Positions 35,419-49,542 of a DNA stretch of 64,000 nucleotides are shown here, one piece after another; within the stretch, counting starts at the first letter, position 1; each line of letters starts with the position of its first letter. The DNA comes from Ooceraea biroi (lineage: Eukaryota; Arthropoda; Insecta; Hymenoptera; Formicidae). The position numbers and the translations under genes are program-made. The notes under the pieces are model-generated. The model saw nothing but the letters and a program-made list of their open reading frames with translations, was not told the DNA's origin and searched no databases. Where the stretch lies: NCBI RefSeq assembly GCF_003672135.1, contig NC_039518.1, forward strand, positions 5,397,138 through 5,461,137. The letters are read 5' to 3'.

Positions 35419-38400
35419 CACACCCACAGAAAAGATTTCTGGACTTAATGCTATTACTCTTTAAATAAGATCGCTATAGCGACAATCATATTTATTATTG
35501 AAAAGAAGCATATTTTAATCTCGAATAGAAAATTCGAAAATCTAGATTCAAATAATCTTCGTGCTATCTCATTAATTTTCTCACAAGGATTTAGATACAA
35601 ATTTCTAGCAAGTTCACAATATTCTTGATTTCAGAATATTGTCAGATCTAAAAGACATCTTATTCTATTCTTCTAAACGAATTTGTAGAATCTGCACAAA
35701 ACGGCCAATATTTATGTGTTGCAATCGAAAACCGGGAAAGTGTTTCTGTTATTTACAATGAATAAGTGCAATGGAAATGTCTTCTCTCGAATCTTATTTC
35801 TCAAGTAAGTATATTGTACATACTTACTTACATTTCCATATCTTTTAATATTTCTTGTAGAGTATTGCACTTATTTATTGTAAATCTTTCCCGATTTTCG
35901 ATTGCAACACATAAATATTGGCCGTTTTATCCGAATGAAGGACGCAGAAGCGCCGAGTCGACGAGCGACTGCGAGAAAATGATGCGTCGACATCGACAAA
36001 GCCTACTATAAAGTGGCGCTAATATCAAATTATTCTACATACAAGAATATATAAGCATAAATGTGTACATGTTACTCTTGTCTCGAGACAGTAAGACGAT
36101 CTTATTTAATTCGAGAGAGAAGAATCGAAATTACTGATTTAAATAAAAAATTGTTTTATTTTCATACTTTTTATACTTGTAATACGATTAAATTAGTCAA
36201 GAATATTTTTCGTCTAGTTATCAGAAATCCTTTCTGAGGGTGTACTTTCGAGACGCGAAAAAAAATCCCTTTTTTCGCAAAGGGATTCGATATTTAATAA
36301 TTTTCGAGAGAAAATCGTAAAAACAAGGAAATTTTTGATGATCGTATTTTATACATCTAAAACGAAAATGTGCAAGAAAATGAAAGCACTTGCACACACC
36401 TAATACATGGAAGAAAAAGTATGTGCAATAAGTAACAGCGCTTTTTTTCATCATCAGGATTTCCAGCCGATGGAACCAATGGTGCTGCACCCACAGAAAA
36501 GATTTCTGGACTTCATGCTATTACTCTTTAATCTATCATAAAATAACATCGCTATAGCGACAATCATATTTATTATTGAAAAGAAGCATATTTTAATCTC
36601 GAATAGAAAATTCGAAAATCTAGATTCAAATAATCTTCGTGCTATCTCATTAATTTTCTCACAAGGATTTAGATACAAATTTCTAGCAAGTTCAAAATAT
36701 TCTTGATTTCAGAATATTGTCAGATCTAAAAGACATCTTATTCTATTCTTCTAAGAGAATTTGTAGAATCTGCACAAAACGGCCAATATTTAGGTGTTGC
36801 AATCGAAAATCGGGAAAGTGTTTCTGTTATTTACAATGAATAAGTGCAATACTCTACAAGAAATATTAAAAGGTATGGAAATGTCTTATCTCAAATCTTA
36901 TTTCTCAAGTATAAGTATATTGTACATTTTCATATCTTTTAATATTTCTTGTAGAGTATTGCACTTATTTATTGTAAATCTTTCCCGATTTTCGATTGCA
37001 ACACATAAATATTGGCCGTTTTATCCGAATGAAGGACGCAGAAGCGCCGAGTCGACGAGCGACTGCGAGAAAATGATGCGTCGACATCGACAAAGCCTAC
37101 TATAAAGTGGCGCTAATATCAAATTATTCTACATACAAGAATATATAAGCATAAATGTGTACATGTTACTCTTGTCTCGAGACAGTAAGACGATCTTATT
37201 TAATTCGAGAGAGAAGAATCGAAATTACTGATTTAAATAAAAAATTGTTTTATTTTCATACTTTTTATACTTGTAATACGATTAAATTAGTCAAGAATAT
37301 TTTTCGTCTTGTTATCAGAAATCCTTTCTGAGGGTGTACTTTCGAGACGCGAAAAAAAATCCCTTTTTTCGCAAAGGGATTCGATATTTAATAATTTTCG
37401 AGAGAAAATCGTAAAAACAAGGAAATTTTTGATGATCGTATTTTATACATCTAAAACGAAAATGTGCAAGAAAATGAAAGCACTTGCACACACCTAATAC
37501 ATGGAAGAAAAAGTATGTGCAATAAGTAACAGCGCTCTTTTTCATCATCAGGATTTCCAGCCGATGGAACCAATGGTGCTGCACCCACAGAAAAGATTTC
37601 TGGACTTCATGCTATTACTCTTTAATCTATCATAAAATAACATCGCTATAGCGACAATCATATTTATTATTGAAAAGAAGCATATTTTAATCTCGAATAG
37701 AAAATTCGAAAATCTAGATTCAAATAATCTTGGTGCTATCTCATTAATTTTCTCAGAAGGATTTAGATACAAATTTCTAGCAAGTTCAAAATATTCTTGA
37801 TTTCAGAATATTGTCAGATCTAAAAGACATCTTATTCTATTCTTCTAAGAGAATTTGTAGAATCTGCACAAAACGGCCAATATTTATGTGTTGCAATCGA
37901 AAACCGGGAAAGTGTTTCTGTTATTTACAATGAATAAGTGCAATACTCTACAAGAAATATTAAAAGGTATGGAAATGTCTTATCTCAAATCTTATTTCTC
38001 AAGTATAAGTATATTGTACATTTTCATATCTTTTAATATTTCTTGTAGAGTATTGCACTTATTTATTGTAAATCTTTCCCGATTTTCGATTGCAACACAT
38101 AAATATTGGCCGTTTTATCCGAATGAAGGACGCAGAAGCGCCGAGTCGACGAGCGACTGCGAGAAAATGATGCGTCGACATCGACAAAGCCTACTATAAA
38201 GTGGCGCTAATATCAAATTATTCTACATACAAGAATATATAAGCATAAATGTGTACATGTTACTCTTGTCTCGAGACAGTAAGACGATCTTATTTAATTC
38301 GAGAGAGAAGAATCGAAATTACTGATTTAAATAAAAAATTGTTTTATTTTCATACTTTTTATACTTGTAATACGATTAAATTAGTCAAGAATATTTTTCG

Positions 38401-39491
38401 TCTTGTTATCAGAACTCCTTTCTGAGGGTGCACGGATTAATCGCGATGTAATCATTGATTATCACTTGGCCTTCCATTTTCATACTTACCATTGGCATCG
38501 ATCATAACTCCAAGCTTGTTTGATTAAACTGTTTTGTCCTCCTGTTTTGTTTAGACATAGTTTACGCGATTACGTGACCAGTGTCATTTATAACTGGTAC
38601 ACGACGATTGTCAACCCTCTCGCTACACCCACAGAAAAGATTTCTGGACTTAATGCTACTACTCTTTAATCTATCATAAAATAACATCGCTATAGCGACA
38701 ATCATATTTATTATTGAAAAGAAGCATATTTTAATCTCGAATAGAAAATTCGAAAATCTAGATTCAAATAATCTTCGTGCTATCTCATTAATTTTCTCAC
38801 AAGGATTTAGATACAAATTTCTAGCAAGTTCACAATATTCTTGATTTCAGAATATTGTGAGATCTAAAAGACATCTTATTCTATTCTTCTAAGAGAATTT
38901 GTAGAATCTGCACAAAACGGCCAATATTTATGTGTTGCAATCGAAAATCGGGAAAGTGTTTCTGTTATTTACAATGAATAAGTGCAATACTACAAGAATA
39001 TAAAAGTTGGAAATGTCTTATCTCGAATCTTATTTCTCAAGTAAGTATATTGTACATACTTCCTTACATTTCCATATCTTTTAATATTTCTTGTAGAGTA
39101 TTGCACTTATTCATTGTAAATAACAGAAACACTTTCCCGATTTTCGATTGCAACACATAAATATTGGCCGTTTTATCCGAATGAAGGACGCAGAAGCGCC
39201 GAGTCGACGAGCGACTGCGAGAAAATGATGCGTCGACATCGACAAAGCCTACTATAAAGTGGCGCTAATATCAAATTATTCTACATAGAAGAATATATAA
39301 GTATAAATGTGTACATGTTACTCTTGTCTCGAGACAGTAAGACAATCTTATTTAATTCGAGAGAGAAGAATAGAAATTACTGATTAAAATAAAAAATTGT
39401 TTTGATTTTCATATTTTTTATACTTGTAATGCGATTAAATTAGTCAAGAATATTTTTCGTCTTGTTATCAGAAATCCTTTCTGAGGGTGCA
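35419..39491 (+). mobile_element. array C1: four CACCC...GGGTG elements with three spacers
   Basis: Elements are at 35421-36242, 36488-37336, 37582-38430 and 38626-39489. Spacers are at 36243-36487 and 37337-37581 (type A, both 245 bp) and 38431-38625 (type B, 195 bp). CA lies outside both array edges (35419-35420 and 39490-39491). Element ends read CACCCACAGAAAAGATTTCT and the complement of CACCCTCAGAAAGGATTTCT. Each has a palindromic core of about 109-bp arms, partly deleted in the first element. CAC...GTG termini with a 2-bp duplication would suit the CACTA-Mirage-Chapaev group, but no transposase is present and that assignment is a guess. Confidence 0.85.
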
Positions 39492-41032
39492 CTGTTCAGG
39501 AAAAATCCTTGAAATTTTTAATCTTTGGAATTCTTACGCCAGAAAAATAATCAGAGATGTCAACAACCTGTCAACGAATATAATTTTGATTACTTAGATT
39601 ACTATCGACGAGCGTCGAGATTGAAATTTTAGATATCATTAGGCGACAGCAGAGATTTCTCTTGTTGATTATGAGCGTTCGGGATCATCGATCGATCAGG
39701 ATCGCGATACTTTATTTTTCTTTTCAGATTCTAATAAACGCACGAAGTGGCTGTAACATCACGATCGTTTCGTTATGCGAGTGACGACGCGTTTCACGGG
39801 ACAATTTGATTTGTCTTGCAGACACGCGTCGCCCCCGATAACGATCTCGATTACTCCTACCCGGGCACCGCTTCGCTCACGCGATTAGAATTGATCCTAA
39901 TTACACCTCAGTGTAAATCCCGTATTAGAAGACTGCAATACTACGGGAGGACGCGCACTCCGGATGCTCGGAGACTCGAATACCATTACCGGCGTCAGAT
40001 CTATTTAATTGTTGCTAATGCCAGTTCTAATGATCCGTTTCCAATCTCCAGTCCGACTGCGAACCCGGGTCCTCTTCCGTCGATTCCCGCTCGATACAAA
40101 TCGGAGATACATTGAGCGTAAATTTCCCGTCTCCGAAAGCGGAATCTCGCGAGGCGGGCTTTCTTCACACGAAACAAGTACACAGTTACACGATTACAGT
40201 TTGCACTTTCGTTAAAAAAAAAGAATTAATAGAAAAATGCATCGAACAATTTATTCTTAATTATTGATTTATCGTTATGTTAATTGCGGAGTTTTAAGAC
40301 CGTCTTCTTTCAGTCAAGGATCTATTCGGAGCTTAGAACGGCCGTAATGCGGGAAGCTGATGAACAATAACGTAATCCACGCCATTGCGTAAGCGTAAGC
40401 GCCGACATCGGGATTGGCGACCTCGTCCAGGTCGACCTGGAGCTCCCGGACCCAGGCATAAGTCCGTCGTCGGCGACAGCTTTGTTTAATCGTCACCTAA
40501 TGTCCCTAATGTCCCGTTTTAGCCGTTCGCCCGTCCAGGGAAATTGCCTCGCGGTATAGTCCTTCCCCGGAGATCTAAGCTACACCAAGCGTAAAGCCCG
40601 ATCTCTATTGCGAAGTTCTCAGCTCGACCTCGCTTTGACGTCTCTGTGTAGGATCAGCCGGATTGTTGAATCAGCGAATTGCCGCTCGATGTTTGCGGAA
40701 TGTGCATCGATCGTCGTACGTTTATGGCCGCAGATCAACCGAGCGGACCGCCGTAGAAAGGACCAAGCTCAAATCCAATTGATCGAGCGCAACGTTAATC
40801 ACGCTGCGGGGGTACGCCGACGATTACAGATGCAAATCAACCGCATGCGTGGCGCGTGCGGTGGATTATTAATATAAACGTCTTTAATTAGGCTGCCCGA
40901 ACGCCGAAGCGGGACCGCGCCAAGCGAGGATTAGGAAAATCGATCGAGCCCTTGTGCTCGGGTACGCATCCTTGGACTGCAAGCTGCAAATGTTGCGGCG
41001 AATATATTTACGACAAAAGTACGGAGAACGAG
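39492..41032. other. DNA without a recognisable gene
   Basis: Open frames on both strands at 39816-40877 have no recognisable domain. The minus-strand frame at 40314-40496 contains a hydrophobic stretch but no supporting splice context I trust. Confidence 0.5.
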
Positions 41033-44000
41033 TTAAGGGGGAGCCTGCTTTAGAACGCTGAAAATAAGGTATATTTTACGAATTCTTTTTGGAGAAACTA
41101 TACAGCGGATCATTATAAAACTTTGATGCATTTATTAGTACATGTTTAAAGATAAAAAAAATGATTTTTTTATTTGAATATATCGCCTGTAGAGGTCGTC
41201 CTGGAGAAATCTTAGTGCAGCCGCGTCGCCGGCGTTGCAAATTGGTGAGCATTCTCCTGCCTCCAAATTTCGTCTAAACTGAAAAATTTAAATATCTTCT
41301 CGTTATTTATGAATGCCCATCGTCGATGAACCAAAGAGAGACGAAAAAAGTTGAAAAGTGTCAAAATGGTGGAGCTTAGAACACAAAAGTACGACTTTTA
41401 GGCAAAGTTTTTGAACTTTTTCATGCAAAAATAATTGTTTAACTTAATGTTTTTATGAATATTAAAGGTTCATCGACGATGGGAATTCATAAATAACGAG
41501 AAAATATTTCAATTTTTCAGTTTGGATGAAATTTGGAGGCGGGAGAATGCTCACCAATTTGCAATGCCGGCTGCACTAAGATGCCTCCAGGACGACCTTT
41601 ACAGGCGATATATTCAAATCAAAAAATAATTTTTTTTATCTTTAAACATATACTAATAAATGCATTAAAGTTTTATAATGATCCGCTGTATAGTTTCTCC
41701 AAAAACAATTCGTAAAATATACCTTATTTTCAACGTTCTAAAGCAGGCTCCCCCTTAATACCGAGATCGCGCGAAATGCTATCATCTTTTCGCAAAAATC
41801 GGTTTTTCGCGAGACACTCTCCGATACCTCGAGCGGACTTGGCGTGGAGCACAGACGTTCCGATCGTCGGCAGTATTAGCCAAGATGTGGGATTAAGGGG
41901 GGAGCCTGCTTTAGAACGCTGAAAATAAGGTATATTTTACGAATTCTTTTTGGAGAAACTATACAGCGGATCATTATAAAACTTTGATGCATTTATTAGT
42001 ACATGTTTAAAGATAAAAAAAATGATTTTTTGATTTGAATATATCGCCTGTAGAGGTCGTCCTGGAGAAATCTTAGTGCAGCCGCGTCGCCAGCGTTGCA
42101 AATCGGTGAGCATTCTCCTGCCTCCAAATTTCGTCTAAACTGAAAAATTGAAATATCTTCTCGTTATTTATGAATGCCCATCGTCGATGAACCAAAGAGA
42201 GACGAAAAAAGTTGAAAAGTGTCAAAATGGTGGAGCTTAGAACACAAAAGTACGACTTTTAGGCAAAGTTTTTGAACTTTTTCATGCAAAAATAATTGTT
42301 TAACTTAATGTTTTTATGAATATTAAAGGTTCATCGACGATGGGAATTCATAAATAACGAGAAAATATTTCAATTTTTCAGTTTGGATGAAATTTGGAGG
42401 CGGGAGAATGCTCACCAATTTGCAATGCCGGCTGCACTATGATGCCTCCAGGACGACCTTTACAGGCGATATATTCAAATCAAAAAATAATTTTTTTTAT
42501 CTTTAAACATGCACTAATAAATGCATCAAAGTTTTATAATGATCCGCTGTATAGTTTCTCCAAAACAATTCGTAAAATTATACCTTGTTTTCAACGTTCT
42601 AAAGCAGGCTCCCCCCTTAATACCGAGATCGCGCGAAATGCTATCATCTTTTCGCAAAAATCGGTTTTTCGCGAGACACTCTCCGATACCTCGAGCGGAC
42701 TTGGCGTGGAGCACAGACGTTCCGATCGTCGGCAGTATTAGCCAAGATGTGGGATTAAGGGGGGAGCCTGCTTTAGAACGCTGAAAATAAGGTATATTTT
42801 ACGAATTCTTTTTGGAGAAACTATACAGCGGATCATTATAAAACTTTGATGCATTTATTAGTACATGTTTAAAGATAAAAAAAATGATTTTTTGATTTGA
42901 ATATATCGCCTGTAGAGGTCGTCCTGGAGAAATCTTAGTGCAGCCGCGTCGCCGGCGTTGCAAATTGGTGAGCATTCTCCTGCCTCCAAATTTCGTCTAA
43001 ACTGAAAAATTGAAATGTGTTCTCGTTATTTATGAATTCCCATCGTCGATGAACCAAAGAGAGACGAAAAAAGTTGAAAAGTGTCAAAATGGTGGAGCTT
43101 AGAACACAAAAGTACGATTTTTGGGCAAAGTTTTTGAACTTTTTCATGCAAAAATAATTGTTTAATTTAATGTTTTTATGAATATTAAAGGTTCATCGAC
43201 GATGGGAATTCATAAATAACGAGAAAATATTTCAATTTTTCAGTTTGGATGAAATTTGGAGGCGGGAGAATGCTCACCAATTTACAATGCCGGCTGCACT
43301 AAGATGCCTCCAGGACGACCTCTACAGGCGATATATTCAAATCAAAAAATAATTTTTTTATCTTTAAACATGTACTAATAAATGCATCAAAGTTTTATAA
43401 TGATCCGCTGTATAGTTTCTCCAAAAACAATTCGTAAAATATACCTTATTTTCAACGTTCTAAAGCAGGCTCCCCCCTTAATACCGAGATCGCGCGAAAT
43501 GCTATCATCTTTTCGCAAAAATCGGTTTTTCGCGAGACACTCTCCGATACCTCGAGCGGACTTGGCGTGGAGCACAGACGTTCCGATCGTCGGCAGTATT
43601 AGCCAAGATGTGGGATTAAGGGGGGAGCCTGCTTTAGAACGCTGAAAATAAGGTATATTTTACGAATTCTTTTTGGAGAAACTATACAGCGGATCATTAT
43701 AAAACTTTGATGCATTTATTAGTACATGTTTAAAGATAAAAAAAATGATTTTTTATTTGAATATATCGCCTGTAGAGGTCGTCCTGGAGAAATCTTAGTG
43801 CAGCCGCGTCGCCGGCGTTGCAAATTGGTGAGCATTCTCCTGCCTCCAAATTTCGTCTAAACTGAAAAATTTAAATATCTTCTCGTTATTTATGAATGCC
43901 CATCGTCGATGAACCAAAGAGAGACGAAAAAAGTTGAAAAGTGTCAAAATGGTGGAGCTTAGAACACAAAAGTACGATTTTTAGGCAAAGTTTTTGAACT

Positions 44001-44478
44001 TTTTCATGCAAAAATAATTGTTTAACTTAATGTTTTTATGAATATTAAAGGTTCATCGACGATGGGAATTCATAAATAACGAGAAAATATTTCAATTTTT
44101 CAGTTTGGATGAAATTTGGAGGCGGGAGAATGCTCACCAATTTGCAATGCCGGCTGCACTAAGATGCCTCCAGGACGACCTTTACAGGCGATATATTCAA
44201 ATCAAAAAATAATTTTTTTATCTTTAAACATGCACTAATAAATGCATCAAAGTTTTATAATGATCCGCTGTATAGTTTCTCCAAAACAATTCGTAAAATA
44301 TACCTTGTTTTCAACGTTCTAAAGCAGGCTCCCCCCTTAATACCGAGATCGCGCGAAATGCTATCATCTTTTCGCAAAAATCGGTTTTTTGCGAGACACT
44401 CTCCGATACCTCGAGCGGACTTGGCGTGGAGCACAGACGTTCCGATCGTCGGCAGTATTAGCCAAGATGTGGGATTAA
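41033..44478 (+). mobile_element. array T2: four TTAA foldback elements each followed by the 134-bp spacer
   Basis: Elements are at 41037-41754, 41897-42616, 42759-43477 and 43620-44336. Spacers are at 41759-41892, 42621-42754, 43482-43615 and 44341-44474, all 134 bp. TTAA separates every part. Unlike T1, the array ends with a spacer that passes through TTAA (44475-44478) into unique DNA. T2 elements share GAGAGACG and GTGTCAAAATGG where T1 elements have GAGAGAAG and GTGCCAAAATGG, so copies are more alike within an array than between arrays. The array ends about 240 bp from the membralin exon. Confidence 0.88.
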
Positions 44479-45797
<1,319 letters not shown>

Positions 45798-45799
45798 TA

Positions 45800-45868
45800 T
45801 TAGGTTGTTCATTAAGTTCTGCGGTTTTCTTGATAGATAGCGTTTGTCCATTGAAAAAGATAGCATGC
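45800..45868 (+). mobile_element. truncated 5' end of mariner MarIV
   Basis: After TA at 45798-45799 the sequence TTAGGTTGTTCATTAAGTTC matches the start of the full MarIV at 46688. Similarity runs to about GATAGCATGCG and then stops. Only about 70 bp remain. Confidence 0.85.
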
Positions 45869-45901
45869 GAAATGGGGGTAGCAAAGGGAACGACGTGACC
45901 G

Positions 45902-45902
<1 letters not shown>

Positions 45903-45943
<41 letters not shown>

Positions 45944-45948
45944 AGAGA
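45903..45948. repeat. (CA)n(GA)n microsatellite
   Basis: About 19 CA units followed by GA units. GTTAGAGAAACACCCT motifs follow at 45957-46018, with more CA and an (AT)n run at 46019-46037. Confidence 0.9.
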
Positions 45949-46037
45949 GTTAGTTAGAGTTAGAGAAACACCCTACACATCCCCCCCCCACACACACACA
46001 GAGTTAGAGAAACACCCTATATATATATATATATATA

Positions 46038-46265
46038 ACTGTAGCACTTAGAATATCTCTGCTTCCTTTGATGATATGAAAAAAATCAAAGGACGAAAAT
46101 TGTTCGGTTCAAAGAGACTAGTACTCTGGTAAGAACATTGTTTTTTTTAATGTGACCTTTCACAAGATATCAAGGTCATGAACATTTTTTTAAACGAGAT
46201 GGTATATTTTCCTTAACGAAATGATGTAGCTTGTAAAATAAAAGAGATATTCTAAGTGCTACAGT
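46038..46265. mobile_element. TA-flanked MITE with 23-bp perfect inverted ends
   Basis: ACTGTAGCACTTAGAATATC at 46038 and its complement ending at 46265 form 23-bp perfect inverted repeats. TA lies outside both. The 182-bp interior is not inverted and has no frame. Size and TA site fit a Tc1/mariner-derived MITE. Confidence 0.7.
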
Positions 46266-46687
46266 TAGAGGAAACACCCTGTATATTCCTGATAGTCGCA
46301 CGCTTCGAGACATCTCTTGTGACATTGCCACAGAAGAAGAAGAAGAAGAAAAAGCGGTCGCCGAGTCTGAGCATGATTATTTTCCTCTTCTCTTCCTTTG
46401 ATTAAAAGAACAGATTCGGCTCTTTTTATCCGAGATATCTGTGTACTCCTCGAAGCTAGATGCATCCGAATGTCTGAAAGACGTGGTCGATGGGCAACCA
46501 AGATATGCGATTCTGCGCGAAATGGATGGCGTATTCGCGTATACGACGGTATATACATACCGCCGAAAATACATACTCAGCTAACATGGACATCCTCATC
46601 TGAGCAAGCAAAGCACCAGCCATGATGCGGCGCATCGACGCGGAGCTCGGTAATAGATGACGGTGAATACTCGCACCATCGAAAGTA

Positions 46688-47972
46688 TTAGGTTGTTCAT
46701 TCAGTTCTGCGGTTTTCTCGATAGATAGCGTTTGTCCATTGAAAAAGATAGCATGCATCGCCTGAACCGCGGATTGCCGCGTACTCCGTGACGGGTTAGA
46801 CAACGCTTGACATTTCGCCAGAGTCTTTGTTGCGTTTTGACGTGTTGTGTGTACGCGCTATTCATTGAAAATGGAGGATCAAAGGGTGCATTTTCGGCAC
46901 ATTTTGCTACTTTTCTTCCGCAAAGGAGTAAAAGCGACGGACGCGCAACGTGAGATACGTGGCGTGTACGGGGACTCGGCCATAAGCGCTGACACTTGTC
47001 AGCGTTGGTTTGCGCGCTTTCGTTCCGGAGATGTGAACGTCTCCGATGCTGCTCGCTCCGGTCGTCCATCCACCACTGACGACGACCAAATCGTGGCCGC
47101 AATCAAAGCAGACCGACACCCGACGACGCGGGAGATCGCGGAGCGCTTCGACATCGCCCATACGACGGTTGCGCAGCGATTAAAACGGCTTGGGATGTCG
47201 AAAAAAGCAGATGTTTGGGTCCCTCACGAGCTCACCGAAAAGAACATTTTGGACCGCGTCATGATCTGTGAATCCCTGCTGAAATGGAACTCGCTGGAGG
47301 CCTTTCTCAAACGGGTGGTCACGGGAGATGAAAAATGGGTGGTATATAACAACATTCGACGCAAGCGGTCATGGTGCGGTCCGGGTGAGTCGTCACAATC
47401 GGTTGCCAAAGCGGATTTGTATCCGAAGAAAGTGATGCTGAGCGTGTGATGGGATTGGCGAGGCGTCCTGTACTTCGAGCTGCTTCCGCGCGGTCGGACC
47501 ATCGACGCCGAGAAGCATTGCGCTCAGTTAGAAAAATTGAAGCAGGCAGTGGCGGAGAAGCGGCCGGAATTGGCGACCAGGAAGGGCGTTGTCTTCCACC
47601 ACGACAACGCCAAACCACACACTGCTTCGGTGACCAAGAAGAAGTTGAAGCGCTTTGGCTGGGAAGTCATGCAGCACCCACCGTACTCCCCAGACCTTGC
47701 GCCGTCGGATTACCATCTGTTCCGGTCACTCGAAAACAATCTCGACGGGCAGCGCTTTAATTCAGTGGACGATATTCAAACGTACTTGAAGGACTTTTTC
47801 GCGCAGAAGTCGCGCGACTTCTACAAACGCGGCATTATGTCCCTTCCAGAACGTTGGCAGAAGGCGGTCGATCAAGATGGACAATACATTCTAGATTGAA
47901 TAAATGTGTAAGTACAATAGATTTATGTTTTAATTTAGGGCAAAAAACCGCAGAACTTAATGAACAACCTAA
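46688..47972 (+). mobile_element. mariner MarIV (full length)
   Basis: A 1285-bp element with TA at 46686-46687 and 47973-47974. Ends start TTAGGTTGTTCATTCAGTTC and close with the complement of TTAGGTTGTTCATTAAGTTC, so there is one mismatch between the ends. Confidence 0.95.
46871..47899 (+). pseudogene. MarIV mariner transposase with one nonsense codon
   Basis: One frame of 343 codons is interrupted only at 47447-47449, where TGA replaces the first W of the conserved WWDW. The start MEDQRVHFRHILLLFFRKG begins the helix-turn-helix region, with SGRPSTTDDDQ as the linker. The catalytic part has VVTGDEKWVVYNN, HHDNAKPH and YSPDLAPSDYHLF (DD34D), and the end ...DGQYILD is complete. Codons are GC-richer than in the other mariners here. 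It is probably a recent copy killed by a single change, unless the stop is a sequencing error. Confidence 0.92.
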
Positions 47973-48267
47973 TACAATAAAGAGATGCGTACATATCGAA
48001 TATGTTTCTTAATTAATTGTGACGATACCATGGGGAATGATGGAGATATTCCAGGGCACGCCTTGACCAGGTCACGAAAGAGTGGAGCAGTCAGGTCGCG
48101 CGACCGGCTAATATTGCATTAACAACGCTTAAATTTCCTTTACCAATACTCCGGTAGTACAATTTGTATCTTTTTTCTTCTTTACAATGAATCTCACAAG
48201 GGAAGGGTTTTGGTGTTACACTCGGATTTCAAAAATTTTTTGCATGCAAGTGGGAGGTCCCCAAATA

Positions 48268-49542
48268 TTGGGTTGTTCGGAAAGTAATTTCGTTTTTCAC
48301 AAAGCGATGTCGTTAGTCGCGTTCCTCGATACTTAACCTTACTCTAAGCGGCAAATTCGTTTTATATTTTGACAACTGACATTTCAGACGTCATTTAGTA
48401 TCTTATTGTGTTGCGATCTGTCAAGTAATTGTTTTTTGGCATCACATCAAACATGGAAAATCAAAGTGAGCATTTTCGTAATATTTTGCTTTTTTACTAC
48501 CGAAAGGGTAAAAATGCAGTGCAAGCGAGAACAAAATTGTGTGCCGTGTACGGAGAAGATGTATTGAGTGAACGTCAGTGTCAGAATTGGTTTTCGAAAT
48601 TTCGATTTGAAAGATGCGCTACGTTCAGGTCGGCCAATTAAAGCTGGTGACGGAAAATAAAGGCTCTGGTGGATGCAAACCGTCGCATAACAACACGCGA
48701 AATTGCTGAAAAGTTAAATTTATCGAATTCGACCGTTTACGATCATTTGAAACGCCTTGGATTCGTTTGAAAGCTCGATATTTGGGTTCCACACAATTTA
48801 AAGGAAATTGACTTGATTCGACGCATTACCATCTGCGATTCATTGTTGAAACGTGGAGAAAATGAACCATTTTTGAAGCGAATCATAACTGGAGATGAAA
48901 AATGGATTGTTTACAACAATGTTAAGCGAAAACGATCATGTGGTCCAGGCAAGATGAACCCGCTCAATCGACATCCAAGGCAGATATTCATCAAAAGAAG
49001 ATCATGCTTTCTGTATGGTGGGATTGGAAGGGAATCGTATTTTTCGAGCTACTACCAAGCAACCAGACGATTGATTCGAAAGTGTATTGTCGTCAGCTGG
49101 ATGAATTGGATGCTGCCATCAAGCAGAAGCGACCAGAATTGGCGAATAGGAAAGGTGTCGTATTCCATCACGACAATGCCAGACCACACACAAGTTTGGT
49201 CACTCGCCAGAAGCTTTTACAGCTTGGATGGGATGTGCTACCACACCCGCCATACTCTCCTGATCTGGCACCATCCGATTACCATTTGTTCCGGTCTCTA
49301 CAAAATTCTTTGAACAATGTAAACTTCGATTCAAATGAAGGCGTCAAAAATCACTTGGTTCAATTATTTGTCAATAAGGAGAAGGACTTCTATGAGCGTG
49401 GAATCTTAAAGTTGCCAGAAAGATGGCGAAAGGTAGTGGAACAAAATGGCCAATACATCACTGAATAAAATTTTTTCTAAATATGAAAAAACCGCCTTTC
49501 ATTTTTCCTTGAAAAAACGAAATAACTTTCCGAACAACCCAA
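48268..49542 (+). mobile_element. mariner MarIII copy 2 (full length, nested)
   Basis: It is flanked by TA (48266-48267 and 49543-49544) and sits in the left arm of the long-inverted-repeat element. Rejoining CCCCAAATA and GAAGAAAAAA restores the arm as seen in inverted form at the right. It is opposite in orientation to MarIII copy 1. Confidence 0.95.
48453..49468 (+). pseudogene. MarIII transposase, copy 2, multiply damaged
   Basis: Relative to copy 1 there is a short deletion in the N-terminal domain at about 48605 (removing the TGNF segment). It has the same one-A loss after GDGK, a TCA-to-TGA stop near 48768 and a two-base insertion near 48939 that splits the catalytic part. HHDNARPH and YSPDLAPSDYHLF are intact, including the P that is mutated in copy 1. 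Confidence 0.9.

Noticed and set aside
46456..46803. A 115-residue minus-strand frame next to MarIV
   Set aside because: Its first third is the MarIV terminal region read backwards, and the rest is unrecognised.
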